The translations under genes and the position numbers were made by a program. Of a stretch of DNA of 64,000 nt, positions 27,790 through 36,657 are shown in pieces; within the stretch, counting starts at the first letter, position 1; the number at the start of each line of letters is the position of its first letter. The notes beneath the pieces are model-generated. The model was not told where the DNA came from. It did not search any database and saw only the letters and a list, made by a program, of their open reading frames with translations. Source of the stretch: Microbacterium sp. CFH 31415. Lineage in GTDB: Bacteria > Actinomycetota > Actinomycetes > Actinomycetales > Microbacteriaceae. The DNA lies in the NCBI RefSeq assembly GCF_022538185.1, contig NZ_JAKYXC010000018.1:46455-110454 (forward strand). Reading direction: 5' to 3'.

Positions 27790-28182
27790 ATGACGACACA
27801 GCAGATGCTCGATGAGCGCTACGGGCGCACGCGCTCCCCCGCGCGGCGCTGGATCGTCGGCGCCGGGATCGCCGTGGCCGTCGCGCTGGTCGCACTCTTC
27901 GGCTGGATGACCGTCTCGGGGTCGCTCGACGCCGTCGATTCCGACGCGACCGGGTTCGAGGTCGTCGACGCGCACTCAGTGGTGCTCAGCTTCCAGATCA
28001 CCGCTCCCCCCGGACGCTCGGTCGCCTGCGCGATCGAGGCGCAGGACCAGGAGCACGGCGTCGTGGGGTGGCGCGTGGTCGAGATCCCTGCCGGACAGAG
28101 CCACTCCCGGGCGCTGCGCGAGGTCATCCGCACGACGGCCGAGGCGACGACAGGTTTTGTCAACTCCTGCTGGGTGACGTAG
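27790..28182 (+). CDS. DUF4307 membrane protein
   Basis: 130 residues. Begins MTTQQMLDERYGR, the conserved family start, then a membrane helix (about 22-42, WIVGAGIAVAVALVALFGWM) and an extracytoplasmic beta-rich domain with SVACAIEAQDQEHGVVGW and a final FVNSCWV. Found beside greA in many Actinobacteria (Rv1081c); function unknown. Two -10-like hexamers (TAGCCT 27750, TAATCT 27768) lie upstream. No strong ribosome site. Confidence 0.88.
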   Translation: MTTQQMLDERYGRTRSPARRWIVGAGIAVAVALVALFGWMTVSGSLDAVDSDATGFEVVDAHSVVLSFQITAPPGRSVACAIEAQDQEHGVVGWRVVEIPAGQSHSRALREVIRTTAEATTGFVNSCWVT

Positions 28183-28207
28183 TCTGGGCCGACCGCAGTC
28201 GATACGC

Positions 28208-28228
28208 GCCCTGGCCGAGAGCCGGGGC
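28208..28228 (+). terminator. Possible hairpin in the DUF4307-greA gap
   Basis: 8-bp stem gccctggc/gccggggc (one U.G pair; 28208-28215 with 28221-28228), 5-nt loop, followed by GTTTG. Could be a DUF4307 terminator or an element in the greA leader. Confidence 0.4.
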
Positions 28229-28270
28229 GTTTGACATATCGACCCTCCCCGCAGACCGAAGGAGTCAGAC

Positions 28271-28762
28271 GTGTCCAGCGATGCCCCGGTGACCTTCCTC
28301 ACACAGGATGCCTACGACCGCCTCGCCGCCGAGCTCGAGCACCTCTCGACCACCGGCCGGGAGGAGATCGCGAAGCGCATCGAAGCCGCGCGCGAAGAGG
28401 GCGACCTCAAGGAGAACGGCGGCTACCACGCGGCGAAGGACGAGCAGGGGAAGCAGGAGGCGCGCATCCGCACACTCCAGCACCTGCTGAAGACCGCCAC
28501 CGTGTCGGAGGCTCCTCAGTCGACCGGCGTCGTCGAGCCCGGCACCGTCATCACGGCGATCGTCGCCGGCGGCGAGGAGGTCTTCCTGCTCGGCAACCGC
28601 GAGATCGCGGTGGGGTCCGAGCTCGACGTCTACAGCGAAGCCTCTCCTCTCGGAGCCGCGATCCTCGGGCGCAAGGAAGGCGAGACGACGGCGTACACGG
28701 CGCCCAACGGCCGCGAGATCACGGTCGAGATCGTCAAGGTCGAGACCTACACCGGCCAGTAG
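28271..28762 (+). CDS. greA: Transcription elongation factor GreA
   Basis: 163 residues, standard length. N-terminal coiled coil with the acidic tip AREEGDLKENGGYHAAK, which enters the RNA polymerase secondary channel and stimulates cleavage of backtracked RNA, and a C-terminal FKBP-like domain (SPLGAAILGRKEGE). GTG start preceded by AAGGAG. Follows DUF4307 as in mycobacteria. Confidence 0.96.
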   Translation: MSSDAPVTFLTQDAYDRLAAELEHLSTTGREEIAKRIEAAREEGDLKENGGYHAAKDEQGKQEARIRTLQHLLKTATVSEAPQSTGVVEPGTVITAIVAGGEEVFLLGNREIAVGSELDVYSEASPLGAAILGRKEGETTAYTAPNGREITVEIVKVETYTGQ

Positions 28763-28770
28763 CCGTCCGG

Positions 28771-30027
28771 TCAGTCCGGCATGACGGTCGGCAGATAGCC
28801 GGCCTGCTCGAGCACCGAGATCACGTGGGCTCGATGCTCTTCGCCGCGCGTCTCGACACTCAGCTGCAGGATGACCTCGCTGATCTGCAGCCCCTGCCCG
28901 TGGCGGGTGTGGAGCACCTCGATCACGTTGGCGCCCGCCTGCGCGAGCAGCTCCGAGACTCGGGCGAGCTGGCCCGGGCGGTCGGGCAGCGGGATCTGCA
29001 GCGTCATGTAGCGGCCCGAGGCCGACAGCCCGTGTGCGACGACCCGTTGCAGCAGCAGGGGATCGATGTTGCCTCCCGACAGCACGCTGACGACGGGTCC
29101 GGCGGCCTGCACCTTCCCGGCGAGGATCGCGGCGACGCCGACCGCGCCGGCGGGCTCGACGACCTGCTTCGCCCGCTCCAGCAGCACCAGGAGGGCGCGC
29201 GCGATGTCGTCCTCCGAGACGGTGACGACGTCGTCCACGAGGTCGCGGATGATCGCGAACGGCAGGTCGCCCGGGCGGGCCACAGCGATGCCGTCGGCGA
29301 TCGTGGGGCGGGTCGCGACGTCGACCGGATGCCCTGCCGCGAGCGACTCCGGGTAGGCCGCCGAGTTCTCGGCCTGGACGCCGATCACCCGCACCGTGCG
29401 TCCCTCCGCCGCGGCGCGGGCCTTGACGGCCGCCGCGACGCCGGCGATCAGGCCGCCCCCGCCGATTCCCAGCACGATCGTGTCGAGGTCGGGGAGTTCG
29501 TCCATGAGCTCGAGCCCGAGGGTGCCCTGACCCGCGATCACGTCGGGATGATCGAACGGGTGGATGAACACCGCGCCGGTGCGCTCGGCGAACTCCGCGG
29601 CCAGGCGCAGCGGCGTCTCGACGGTGGCTCCCTCGAGCACGACGTCCGCCCCGTAGCCACGGGTGGCGAGCAGCTTGGGCACCGGAACGCCCAGCGGCAT
29701 GAAGATCGTCGCGGGGATGCCGAGCGACTTCGCGGCGAGAGCGACGCCCTGAGCATGGTTGCCCGCGGAGGCGGCGACGACACCGCGCGCACGCTCCTTC
29801 TCGGTCAGGCGCGACAGGCGATAGGTCGCGCCGCGGATCTTGAACGACCCGGTGCGCTGGAGGTTCTCGAGCTTGAGGTGCACCGGAACGCCCATGAGCT
29901 CGGAGAGGTGCAGCGACTCGTCGAGCGGCGTGTGCGCGATCACGCCGTCGAGCGTGGCCGCGGCATCCGCGAAATCGGCGGGGGTCGGCGCGGCCAGGTG
30001 GCGCGCAGCGGGCGAGGTCGTGCTCAC
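28771..30027 (-). CDS. ilvA: Threonine ammonia-lyase with C-terminal ACT-like domain
   Basis: 418 residues, fold-type II PLP enzyme converting threonine to 2-oxobutanoate for isoleucine synthesis. PLP lysine is Lys63 (TGSFKIRGA); the phosphate-binding glycine loop is LGIGGGGLIAG. The C-terminal 75 residues form an ACT-like regulatory domain (PLPDRPGQLARVSELLAQAG, ending LPTVMPD), so feedback control is expected. GTG start with AGGAGA upstream, overlapping the exporter stop by 4 bp. Confidence 0.94.
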   Translation of the reverse strand: MSTTSPAARHLAAPTPADFADAAATLDGVIAHTPLDESLHLSELMGVPVHLKLENLQRTGSFKIRGATYRLSRLTEKERARGVVAASAGNHAQGVALAAKSLGIPATIFMPLGVPVPKLLATRGYGADVVLEGATVETPLRLAAEFAERTGAVFIHPFDHPDVIAGQGTLGLELMDELPDLDTIVLGIGGGGLIAGVAAAVKARAAAEGRTVRVIGVQAENSAAYPESLAAGHPVDVATRPTIADGIAVARPGDLPFAIIRDLVDDVVTVSEDDIARALLVLLERAKQVVEPAGAVGVAAILAGKVQAAGPVVSVLSGGNIDPLLLQRVVAHGLSASGRYMTLQIPLPDRPGQLARVSELLAQAGANVIEVLHTRHGQGLQISEVILQLSVETRGEEHRAHVISVLEQAGYLPTVMPD

Positions 30028-31214
30028 GTAGGTCTCCTGCTCGGGCGCGGGACGGTGCTCCAGATGAGGTCGCCCGTGGGTCTGACCCCCGTCTCCCACG
30101 ACCGCTGGCCGATGTAGACCGCCACGACGTTCACGAACGCCGCGAGGGGAACCGCGAACAGGGCGCCGGGGATGCCGGCGATCATGGCGCCGCCGGCCAC
30201 CACCAGGACGACGGCGAGCGGGTGGACCTTGACAGCCGAGCCCATCAGGAGCGGCTGAAGGACATGGCCTTCGAGCTGCTGGACTCCGAGCACGACGATC
30301 AGCATCCACAGCGCGATCCAGGGACCGTTGTAGACGAGGGCGAGGAAGACGGCGATGGCTCCCGTGACGACGGCACCGACGATCGGCACGAACGCGCCCA
30401 GGAAGACGAGGACGGCGACCGGGATCGCCAGCGGAACGCCGAGGAGGAACGCGCCCAGGCCGATGCCGACCGCATCGATCGTGGCGACGAGGAGCTGTGT
30501 GCGCGCGTAGTTGACGACCGTCACCCAGCCGGCACGCCCGGCGCCGTCGGCGGCGCGGCGCGCCTTGCGCGGGAAGAGCCGAAGCGTCCACCGCCAGATG
30601 CCGGCGCCGTCGGCGAGCAGGCACAGCAGGATGAAGAACGCCAGGATGCCGCCGGTGAGCACGTGGCCCAGGGTGCTGCCGAGGGCGAGCGCGCCCGACC
30701 AGACGAGCTCGGCCTGCTCCTGCAGGAAGCCCCACCCCTGCGCGAGCAGGCCGTCGATCTGCTCCTCGGTGAGGTGCATCGGCCCTTGGACCAGGTAGGT
30801 GCGGAAATTGTCGACGGCCTCGACGGTGCTCGCCTGCACATCCGACCACTGGCGGGTGATCTGCCAGGCCACCAGCCACAGCAGGCCGCCCACCACAGCG
30901 AGCGTGCCGACGACCGAGATGACGATCGCAAGCCATCGAGGGACCCGATGCCGCAGCATCCAGCTGAAGACCGGCCACAGCAGTGCCGTCACCAGGATGC
31001 CGACCAGGAGCGGGATCACCAGCAGCTTCAGCTGGATGACGAGCCACACGGCAACGCCGATGGCGGCGGCGACGACGAGGAAGCGCCACGAGTAGGCGGT
31101 GGCGATGCGCAGACCGCGCGGGATCGTCCCCGACAGCTCGGTCGAGACGACCCGGTTCCGGTCGCGGAACGCGTCGAACAGCGAGCCGCGTGGCTTGTCG
31201 TCGGAGCCGCTCAT
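30024..31214 (-). CDS. AI-2E family transporter (UPF0118)
   Basis: 396 residues with about eight predicted helices in the family pattern: a pair near 30-80, one near 95, a long soluble stretch (115-190), then a cluster ending ALFAVPLAAFVNVVAVYIG. Members export small molecules or act as Na+/H+-type antiporters; AI-2 transport here is unproven. ATG start with TAGACT (31221-31226) 6 nt upstream. First gene of a two-gene unit with ilvA. Confidence 0.88.
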   Translation of the reverse strand: MSGSDDKPRGSLFDAFRDRNRVVSTELSGTIPRGLRIATAYSWRFLVVAAAIGVAVWLVIQLKLLVIPLLVGILVTALLWPVFSWMLRHRVPRWLAIVISVVGTLAVVGGLLWLVAWQITRQWSDVQASTVEAVDNFRTYLVQGPMHLTEEQIDGLLAQGWGFLQEQAELVWSGALALGSTLGHVLTGGILAFFILLCLLADGAGIWRWTLRLFPRKARRAADGAGRAGWVTVVNYARTQLLVATIDAVGIGLGAFLLGVPLAIPVAVLVFLGAFVPIVGAVVTGAIAVFLALVYNGPWIALWMLIVVLGVQQLEGHVLQPLLMGSAVKVHPLAVVLVVAGGAMIAGIPGALFAVPLAAFVNVVAVYIGQRSWETGVRPTGDLIWSTVPRPSRRPT

Positions 31215-31317
31215 TCCGCCAGTCTAGGCGCGTCGCATGCCGCGCGAGTCATGTGCCCCGTCGGTGCGTGAAGGTGCCACGACGCCGGTGTCCGGACTCC
31301 CGGCTAAGCTCTCGCGC

Positions 31318-32595
31318 GTGAAGTCGACCCTCAGTGCGGCGGAGGCGCGCCGCATCGCCCTGGCGGCCCAGGGCTTCGCGCGGCCGCGGCCGGCGGTGGC
31401 GGGAACGCGGCAGCTCAATCTTGCTCTGGCGCGCATGGCGACGCTGCAGATCGACTCGGTGAACGTCTTCGCGCGCTCGCACTACATGCCGCTCTTCTCT
31501 CGACTGGGTTCCTATGATCCTGCGGCACTCGACCGCCTGCTCTTCGCCCGGCGCCCGCCGTACGTGGAGTACTGGGCGCACGTCGCGGCGTTCATCCCCG
31601 CTGCCGACTGGGCACTGTTCCGCTTCCGCATGGACGATCTGCGGGCCAAGTACGGCACGAAGCCCGACGGCTGGTTCCAGACCCACCGCAAGACGGTGGA
31701 CTGGGTGCGCGCCGAGCTGGTCGACCGCGGCCCCCTGCGCCCGGCGCAGATCGAGCGCGACGCGCCGATGGGCGCCCGCGGCCAGTGGTGGGACTGGGAC
31801 GACGTGAAGAACGCGCTGGAGTACCTGTTCATGTTCGGTGAGGTCGCCATCGCCGGTCGGCGCGGTTTCGAGCGCCGGTACGGTCTGGCGGCCGATGTGA
31901 TCCCCGCCGAGGTGCTCGCTGCGCCGGTCGCGCGCCAAGACGCGATCCGCGAGCTCGTCCGCCGTGCGGCGACCGCGTACGGAGTGGCGACGGCCGCCGA
32001 TCTCGCCGACTACTGGCGGATCGCCGACCGCCCCGCGATCCTGCATGCGATCGCCGATCTCACCGACACGGGCGAGCTGCTCCCGGTGACCGTCGAGGGG
32101 TGGACGACCGCCGGACGACCGGCCAAGGCATGGGTGCACCGCGACGCCGCCCTCCCCCGTCGCGTCGATGCGACGGCGCTGCTGACGCCTTTCGATCCCG
32201 TGGTGTGGTTCCGCGACCGCGCGGAGCGCCTGTTCGACTTCGAGTACCGCATCGAGATCTACACACCCGCGCCGAAGCGCCGGTACGGCTACTACTCCCT
32301 GCCCCTCCTCGTCGGCGACGACCTCGTCGGCCGCATCGACCTCAAGGCCGATCGGGCAGCATCGACGCTGCGCGTGCAGTCGGCGTGGTGGGAGCACGGA
32401 AGGCCGCCGGATGCCGCGGCCCGCGTCGCCGACGAGCTGCGGGACGCGGCGCGCTGGCAGTCGCTGGAGCACATCTCGATCTCGCGGTGGGGCGACGCCG
32501 TCGACGACCTCGCCGATGTGCTGCCCGAGGCAGAGCGCCACGTCGCGGGGCCCGGCGAGCCTGTCGCGCTCGCCGCCGACGAGCCCGGGGGCTAG
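31318..32595 (+). CDS. YcaQ/AlkX-type DNA glycosylase (HTH_42), copy 1
   Basis: 425 residues of the HTH_42 family, which unhooks DNA interstrand cross-links. The catalytic Q-hydrophobic-D motif is intact (TLQIDSVNVFAR, about residue 40-50), followed by MPLFSRLGSYD. Winged-helix repeats continue, and the C-terminal beta-barrel has PAPKRRYGYYSLPLLVGDDLVGRIDLKADR (key parts APKRRYGYY and GRIDLKADR). GTG start with TAAGCT (31305-31310) 7 nt upstream. A paralogue faces it at 33541-34638. Confidence 0.88.
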   Translation: MKSTLSAAEARRIALAAQGFARPRPAVAGTRQLNLALARMATLQIDSVNVFARSHYMPLFSRLGSYDPAALDRLLFARRPPYVEYWAHVAAFIPAADWALFRFRMDDLRAKYGTKPDGWFQTHRKTVDWVRAELVDRGPLRPAQIERDAPMGARGQWWDWDDVKNALEYLFMFGEVAIAGRRGFERRYGLAADVIPAEVLAAPVARQDAIRELVRRAATAYGVATAADLADYWRIADRPAILHAIADLTDTGELLPVTVEGWTTAGRPAKAWVHRDAALPRRVDATALLTPFDPVVWFRDRAERLFDFEYRIEIYTPAPKRRYGYYSLPLLVGDDLVGRIDLKADRAASTLRVQSAWWEHGRPPDAAARVADELRDAARWQSLEHISISRWGDAVDDLADVLPEAERHVAGPGEPVALAADEPGG

Positions 32596-32604
32596 CGTGG
32601 AGAG

Positions 32605-33540
32605 GTGAAGCGCGTAGTGGTCGTCGGCATCGTCGGCGGCATTGCGGTGCTCGCGCTCGCAGCGACCGGGGTGTGGTGGTTCACCAGCCGCCCGCCCACG
32701 GCTCAGGCCGCCGCCGAGACCTACCTGCGCGCCCTCGAGACGGGCGACTTCGCGGTGATCGCCGGCCTGCGTGGCGGCGAACTCGGAGCAGACGCGGAGT
32801 CCCTCCTCCGCGACGCCTTCGCGGGTGCGGCCTCCTATGTCTCCGACCCGGAGATCCTCGAGGTGCGCATCGACGACGACAGCCTGGCCGCGGTGCACGC
32901 GGAAGCACTGCTCGGCGACGACCGGCGCACGCTGAACTTCACGATGCGCGACGGCGGCGACGGGTGGGAGCTCACCGGAGACCACCTGGGTGTGCTCCAG
33001 GCGGAGACGATGCTCGCGTCCGCGCCCGCCGGCGACTCGGTGTGGGTCGGTGGGGCCCTCGCCCCCGCAGCAGCGGAACTGAGGCTGCTGCCCGCCGTCT
33101 ACGAGGTGCAGGCGGCACCGCGCGGCATCCTGGCAGGGACGGCGACGGCGGCCGTGGGCACCGATGAGCCGATCGCCGTCACGATGGACGCCGCGCTGTC
33201 CCCCGGGGCGACCGCGCTCGCGCAAGCGCAGGTCGACGCGTATGCGGAGGCGTGTGCGGCCGCGACGGCGAGCGTCCCGGACAACTGCGGTCTGCGGGTT
33301 CCCTGGGCGGCGGACCTCGCCGCCCTCGACTCGATCGCGTTCCGGATCGACAAGCGCCCGGCCGTCTCCCTGCATGACAACGCCGCCGGCTTCGACGCCA
33401 CCGGCGGCGTGATCGTCGCGACCGCCTCCGGCACGACCCGCGGCGGCGAGTCGGCGAGCTTCACCTATCGCGCCGACGAGTGGGCGCTGCGTGGATCGAT
33501 CCGCTTCTCGGGCGATGACATGATCCTCGCCGTGCGCTGA
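32605..33540 (+). CDS. Secreted/anchored protein with NTF2-like N-terminal region
   Basis: 311 residues, product not firmly recognised. One N-terminal helix (about 5-25, VVVGIVGGIAVLALAATGVWWF) with no lipobox Cys, so probably anchored. Residues 33-110 (AAAETYLRALETGDFAVIAGL and onward, quoted in part as AAAETYLRALETGDF) resemble an NTF2-like fold. A second domain contains two cysteines (EACAAATASVPDNCG) that could pair outside the cell. GTG start with TAGCGT (32593-32598) 6 nt upstream. Its stop abuts the convergent paralogue stop with no gap. Confidence 0.7.
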   Translation: MKRVVVVGIVGGIAVLALAATGVWWFTSRPPTAQAAAETYLRALETGDFAVIAGLRGGELGADAESLLRDAFAGAASYVSDPEILEVRIDDDSLAAVHAEALLGDDRRTLNFTMRDGGDGWELTGDHLGVLQAETMLASAPAGDSVWVGGALAPAAAELRLLPAVYEVQAAPRGILAGTATAAVGTDEPIAVTMDAALSPGATALAQAQVDAYAEACAAATASVPDNCGLRVPWAADLAALDSIAFRIDKRPAVSLHDNAAGFDATGGVIVATASGTTRGGESASFTYRADEWALRGSIRFSGDDMILAVR

Positions 33541-34638
33541 TCACGCCTCGCGCAGCCCCTGCACCTCGAGGCCGAGCCACTGGGCGAGGTCGTGGATCTC
33601 GCGGTGAACCGCGTCGGTGGTCGCGGCGTCGAAAGGCGTGTCCTCGTGCACGGCGAAGACCCGCAGCACACCGGCCTTGCGGTCGGCCTTGGCATCGAGC
33701 TTGCCGACGAACCGGTCGCCGTGGAGGATCGGCAGCGCGAAGTAGCCCCAGCGTCGCTTCGGCGCAGGCTTGTACATCTCGAGCAGGTACTCGTACCCGA
33801 AGATCTCCTCCAGCCGCTTGCGGTCGAAGACGAGCCGGTCGAACGGCGACAGCAGCGCCGTGCGCGGCACGAAGTCGTCGAGTGCGGCGAGCGCATCGGT
33901 ATCGAGTCGCCACGTGCCCGCGGTGTCATCGATCACCGCTTCTTCGCCGACCCCGCCGACGTCGATCGGCTCGATCGGCTGCGACAGGCTCTTCGCGCGC
34001 GCGACGCCGAACGACGTGAGGCGTCGCTCTGCGCGCTCCCGCGCCGCGTCCTCGGGTGAGAGCACCGGAAGACCGGCCGGATAGACGCGTTCGGCCAGGT
34101 CGAACGACCGGCCGCCGAAGTCACGCGACGAGATGGCGACGTCGCCGCGGAGCACGAGCATCTCGAGCAGCTGCAGCGTGTTGCGGTTGTTCGTCCACCC
34201 GGACGAGCGCCAGGACACCTGCGCGGTGTCGGCGATCTCGGCCGGACGGAGCGGGCCCTCTGCCCGCAGCTTCGCCATCACCTCGCGCCGGAACACGTCG
34301 TTGGCAGCCAGCCACTCCCTCGCCTCGCGCGATCGCGGGCGCTTCGCCATCTCGGGTCGCAGCAGCGGCAGGTCGGCCATGGTGCGATAGAAACCGCCCC
34401 ATTCGAAGACGGCGCGATCCTCCTCGACGAGACGAACCAGATCGGCGGGCTGGTAAGGCCACCCGAGGCGCGACCACAGGATGAGATCGGCGCTCGGGGC
34501 GATCGCCGCTGTGGGCTCGATGTTCACGACCGTCAGCGCGTCGATCGTCTCGACGATCCCGGCGGGCCGATCCGCCGACAGCAGCTGTGCGCGCACAGCC
34601 ACGCGCCGTGCCTGCTCGCGCGTCAGCCGGTGGGCCAT
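33541..34638 (-). CDS. YcaQ-like HTH_42 protein, copy 2, with altered catalytic motif
   Basis: 365 residues, same family as 31318-32595 and facing it. Aligning without gaps back from LILWSRLG, the catalytic QID of copy 1 is NIE here (VVNIEPTAAIAP), so both key residues are changed. The C-terminal signature is kept (PAPKRRWGYFALPILHGDRFVG and LDAKADRKAGVLRV, key parts quoted). It may bind DNA without cleavage or use another chemistry. ATG start with TAGCGT (34645-34650) 6 nt upstream. Confidence 0.85.
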   Translation of the reverse strand: MAHRLTREQARRVAVRAQLLSADRPAGIVETIDALTVVNIEPTAAIAPSADLILWSRLGWPYQPADLVRLVEEDRAVFEWGGFYRTMADLPLLRPEMAKRPRSREAREWLAANDVFRREVMAKLRAEGPLRPAEIADTAQVSWRSSGWTNNRNTLQLLEMLVLRGDVAISSRDFGGRSFDLAERVYPAGLPVLSPEDAARERAERRLTSFGVARAKSLSQPIEPIDVGGVGEEAVIDDTAGTWRLDTDALAALDDFVPRTALLSPFDRLVFDRKRLEEIFGYEYLLEMYKPAPKRRWGYFALPILHGDRFVGKLDAKADRKAGVLRVFAVHEDTPFDAATTDAVHREIHDLAQWLGLEVQGLREA

Positions 34639-34690
34639 GAAGAGACGCTAGCGCGGGTCGGGGACACTCCGCGGCCCGATCCGCACCGCG

Positions 34691-35260
34691 TCAGAACTGG
34701 ACGCGCGGCGGCTCGGAGATGGCGGCGCCGTCGACGACCTCGAAGAACTCGCGCTCGTGGAAGCCGAGGTTGCGCGCGAAGAGGTTGTTCGGGAACACCT
34801 TGATCTTGGTGTTCAGCTCGCGCACGCCGCCGTTGTAGAACCGGCGCGAGGCCTGGATCTTGTCTTCGGTGTCGACGATCGACTGCTGCAGGTGCAGGAA
34901 GTTCTGACTCGCCTGCAGCTGCGGATATGCCTCGGCGACGGCGAACAGCGACTTGAGCGCCTGCTGCATGTGCCCCTCCGCCACGCCCGCCTCGGCCGGT
35001 CCGCCGGCCGAGAGCGTCTCGGCCCGCGCACGGGTGACGTTCTCGAAGACCGCCTTCTCGTGCGCCGCGTAGCCCTTCACCGCCTCGATGAGGTTCGGCA
35101 GCAGGTCGGCGCGGCGCTTGAGCTGGACGGTGATGTCGCTCCACGCCTCATCGACCCGCACGTTCAGTTGAACGAGCGAGTTGTACGTGGCCCACAGGTA
35201 GATCCCGACGATCGCGGCGAGAGCCACAACGATCAGGACCGGGATCAGCCATTCCCACAT
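34691..35260 (-). CDS. LemA family protein
   Basis: 189 residues: N-terminal membrane helix (about 5-25, IPVLIVVALAAIVGIYLWAT), then the LemA helical bundle with YNSLVQLNVRVDEAWSDI, QLKRRADLLPNLIEAVKGY and NTKIKVFPNNLFARNLGF (key parts). LemA proteins are membrane-anchored with a cytoplasmic or outer coiled domain, of unknown role. The usual partner (TPM/HtpX-like) is not adjacent. A GGAG site lies upstream of the ATG, with TAGGAT about 35 nt upstream. Confidence 0.92.
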   Translation of the reverse strand: MWEWLIPVLIVVALAAIVGIYLWATYNSLVQLNVRVDEAWSDITVQLKRRADLLPNLIEAVKGYAAHEKAVFENVTRARAETLSAGGPAEAGVAEGHMQQALKSLFAVAEAYPQLQASQNFLHLQQSIVDTEDKIQASRRFYNGGVRELNTKIKVFPNNLFARNLGFHEREFFEVVDGAAISEPPRVQF

Positions 35261-35343
35261 AGCCGGATACTCCGTTCGAGGTTTCCCTCATCCTAGCGAG
35301 GGCGGCCGTCGCCGTCTGTCCCGGTTCCTCGGACTCTCAGCCG

Positions 35344-36657
35344 TTACTCACCGAGGACGCGCTGGAGGTAGGGATTGGCGAACACGCGCTCCGGGTCGAG
35401 GCGATCGCGCAGCGCCACGAAGTCGCCGAAGTGCGGGTAGCGCTCCTTCAGGATCGCGGCATCCAGCGTGTGCATCTTGCCCCAGTGCGGACGACCGCCG
35501 AAGCCCAGCATGACCTGCTCGACGGCCTCGAAGTACTCCGTCGGATCCTCTCGCCAGTAGCGGTGGACGGCGATGTAGCCCGATGCCCGGCCGTGCGCGG
35601 TCGACATCCACCGCTCGTCTGCCGCGGCGAAGCGCACCTCCACAGGGAACGAGATGCGCCAGCCGCGCTCGTCGAAGAGCGCGCGGAGGGCGTCGAACGC
35701 CGGTCGCACATTCGCGACGGGCAGCGCGTACTCCATCTCACGGAAGCGCACCGACCGGGAGGTCGCGAAGACGCGGGACGAGGCATCCGTGAATTCGCGA
35801 TCCCCCCACAGTTTGACCGACAGGCGATTGATCGGCGGAATGGTCGCGGGGATGGCCCGCGCGACGCTGCAGGCCACCTGGTGCAGCCCGCTGCCGACGA
35901 GTGTGTCGTCGACCCACTTGCCCACCGCCGGGAGCGGGTGCCGCGGGGCGCTCGCAGGCAGGCGGGTGTTCGTCTTGGTCATGGCCCGATCCGTGTGCGG
36001 GAACCAGTAGAACTCGAAGTGGTCGGCCTCGGCCACGCGCGTGTCGAGCTCGTTCAGCACGACCTCGAGATCTTCGGGCTGTTCAACGGCGTGCAGGACG
36101 AACGCCGGCACGCACTGCACGGTCACGTCGACCAGGATTCCGAGCGCCCCGAGGCCGAGGGCCACCGCCGGCAGCAGATCGGCGTTCTCGATGTCGCTGA
36201 CGACCAGCAGATCGCCGGACGCCGTCACCAGGGTGGCGCCGACGATCTGGGCCGCGATCCCGCCGAAGCGCGCGCCGGTGCCGTGCGTTCCGGTGGAGAT
36301 GGCGCCGGAGATCGACTGGCGGTCGATGTCGCCCAGGTTCTCCATCGCGAGGCCGTACGGGGCGAGGAGCTCCGGGATGTGGTGCAGGCGGGTGCCTGCG
36401 TGGAACGTGACCCGGGACCGGTCCACATCGACCGCCACCATGCCGCTCAGGTCGGCGAGGTCGAGCAGCACCCCGGGCGCGACGGCGATTCCAGTGAAGC
36501 TGTGGCCGGCGCCGACCGCCTTCACGGGCAGCCTCTGCCGTGCCGCCGCCGCAACCGCGCGCTGCACCGCGTCGGACGTGCGGGGGAACTCCACCCGGCG
36601 CGGGCGCACCGACTCGGAGCGGCCCCAGTTCTGCCACTTACCGCCTGGACGCGTCAC
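35344..36657 (-). CDS. FAD-linked sugar-1,4-lactone oxidase (ALO family)
   Basis: 437 residues. N-terminal FAD-binding (PP) domain with VKAVGAGHSFTGIAVAPG, whose His is the usual site of covalent FAD attachment, and SGAISTGTHGTG. C-terminal ALO domain with the conserved HWGKMHT. The family oxidises aldonolactones or alditols (xylitol/sorbitol in Streptomyces AldO). GTG start overlapping the PLP aldolase stop by 4 bp, so both act together or are at least co-expressed. Substrate not determined. Confidence 0.9.
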   Translation of the reverse strand: MTRPGGKWQNWGRSESVRPRRVEFPRTSDAVQRAVAAAARQRLPVKAVGAGHSFTGIAVAPGVLLDLADLSGMVAVDVDRSRVTFHAGTRLHHIPELLAPYGLAMENLGDIDRQSISGAISTGTHGTGARFGGIAAQIVGATLVTASGDLLVVSDIENADLLPAVALGLGALGILVDVTVQCVPAFVLHAVEQPEDLEVVLNELDTRVAEADHFEFYWFPHTDRAMTKTNTRLPASAPRHPLPAVGKWVDDTLVGSGLHQVACSVARAIPATIPPINRLSVKLWGDREFTDASSRVFATSRSVRFREMEYALPVANVRPAFDALRALFDERGWRISFPVEVRFAAADERWMSTAHGRASGYIAVHRYWREDPTEYFEAVEQVMLGFGGRPHWGKMHTLDAAILKERYPHFGDFVALRDRLDPERVFANPYLQRVLGE

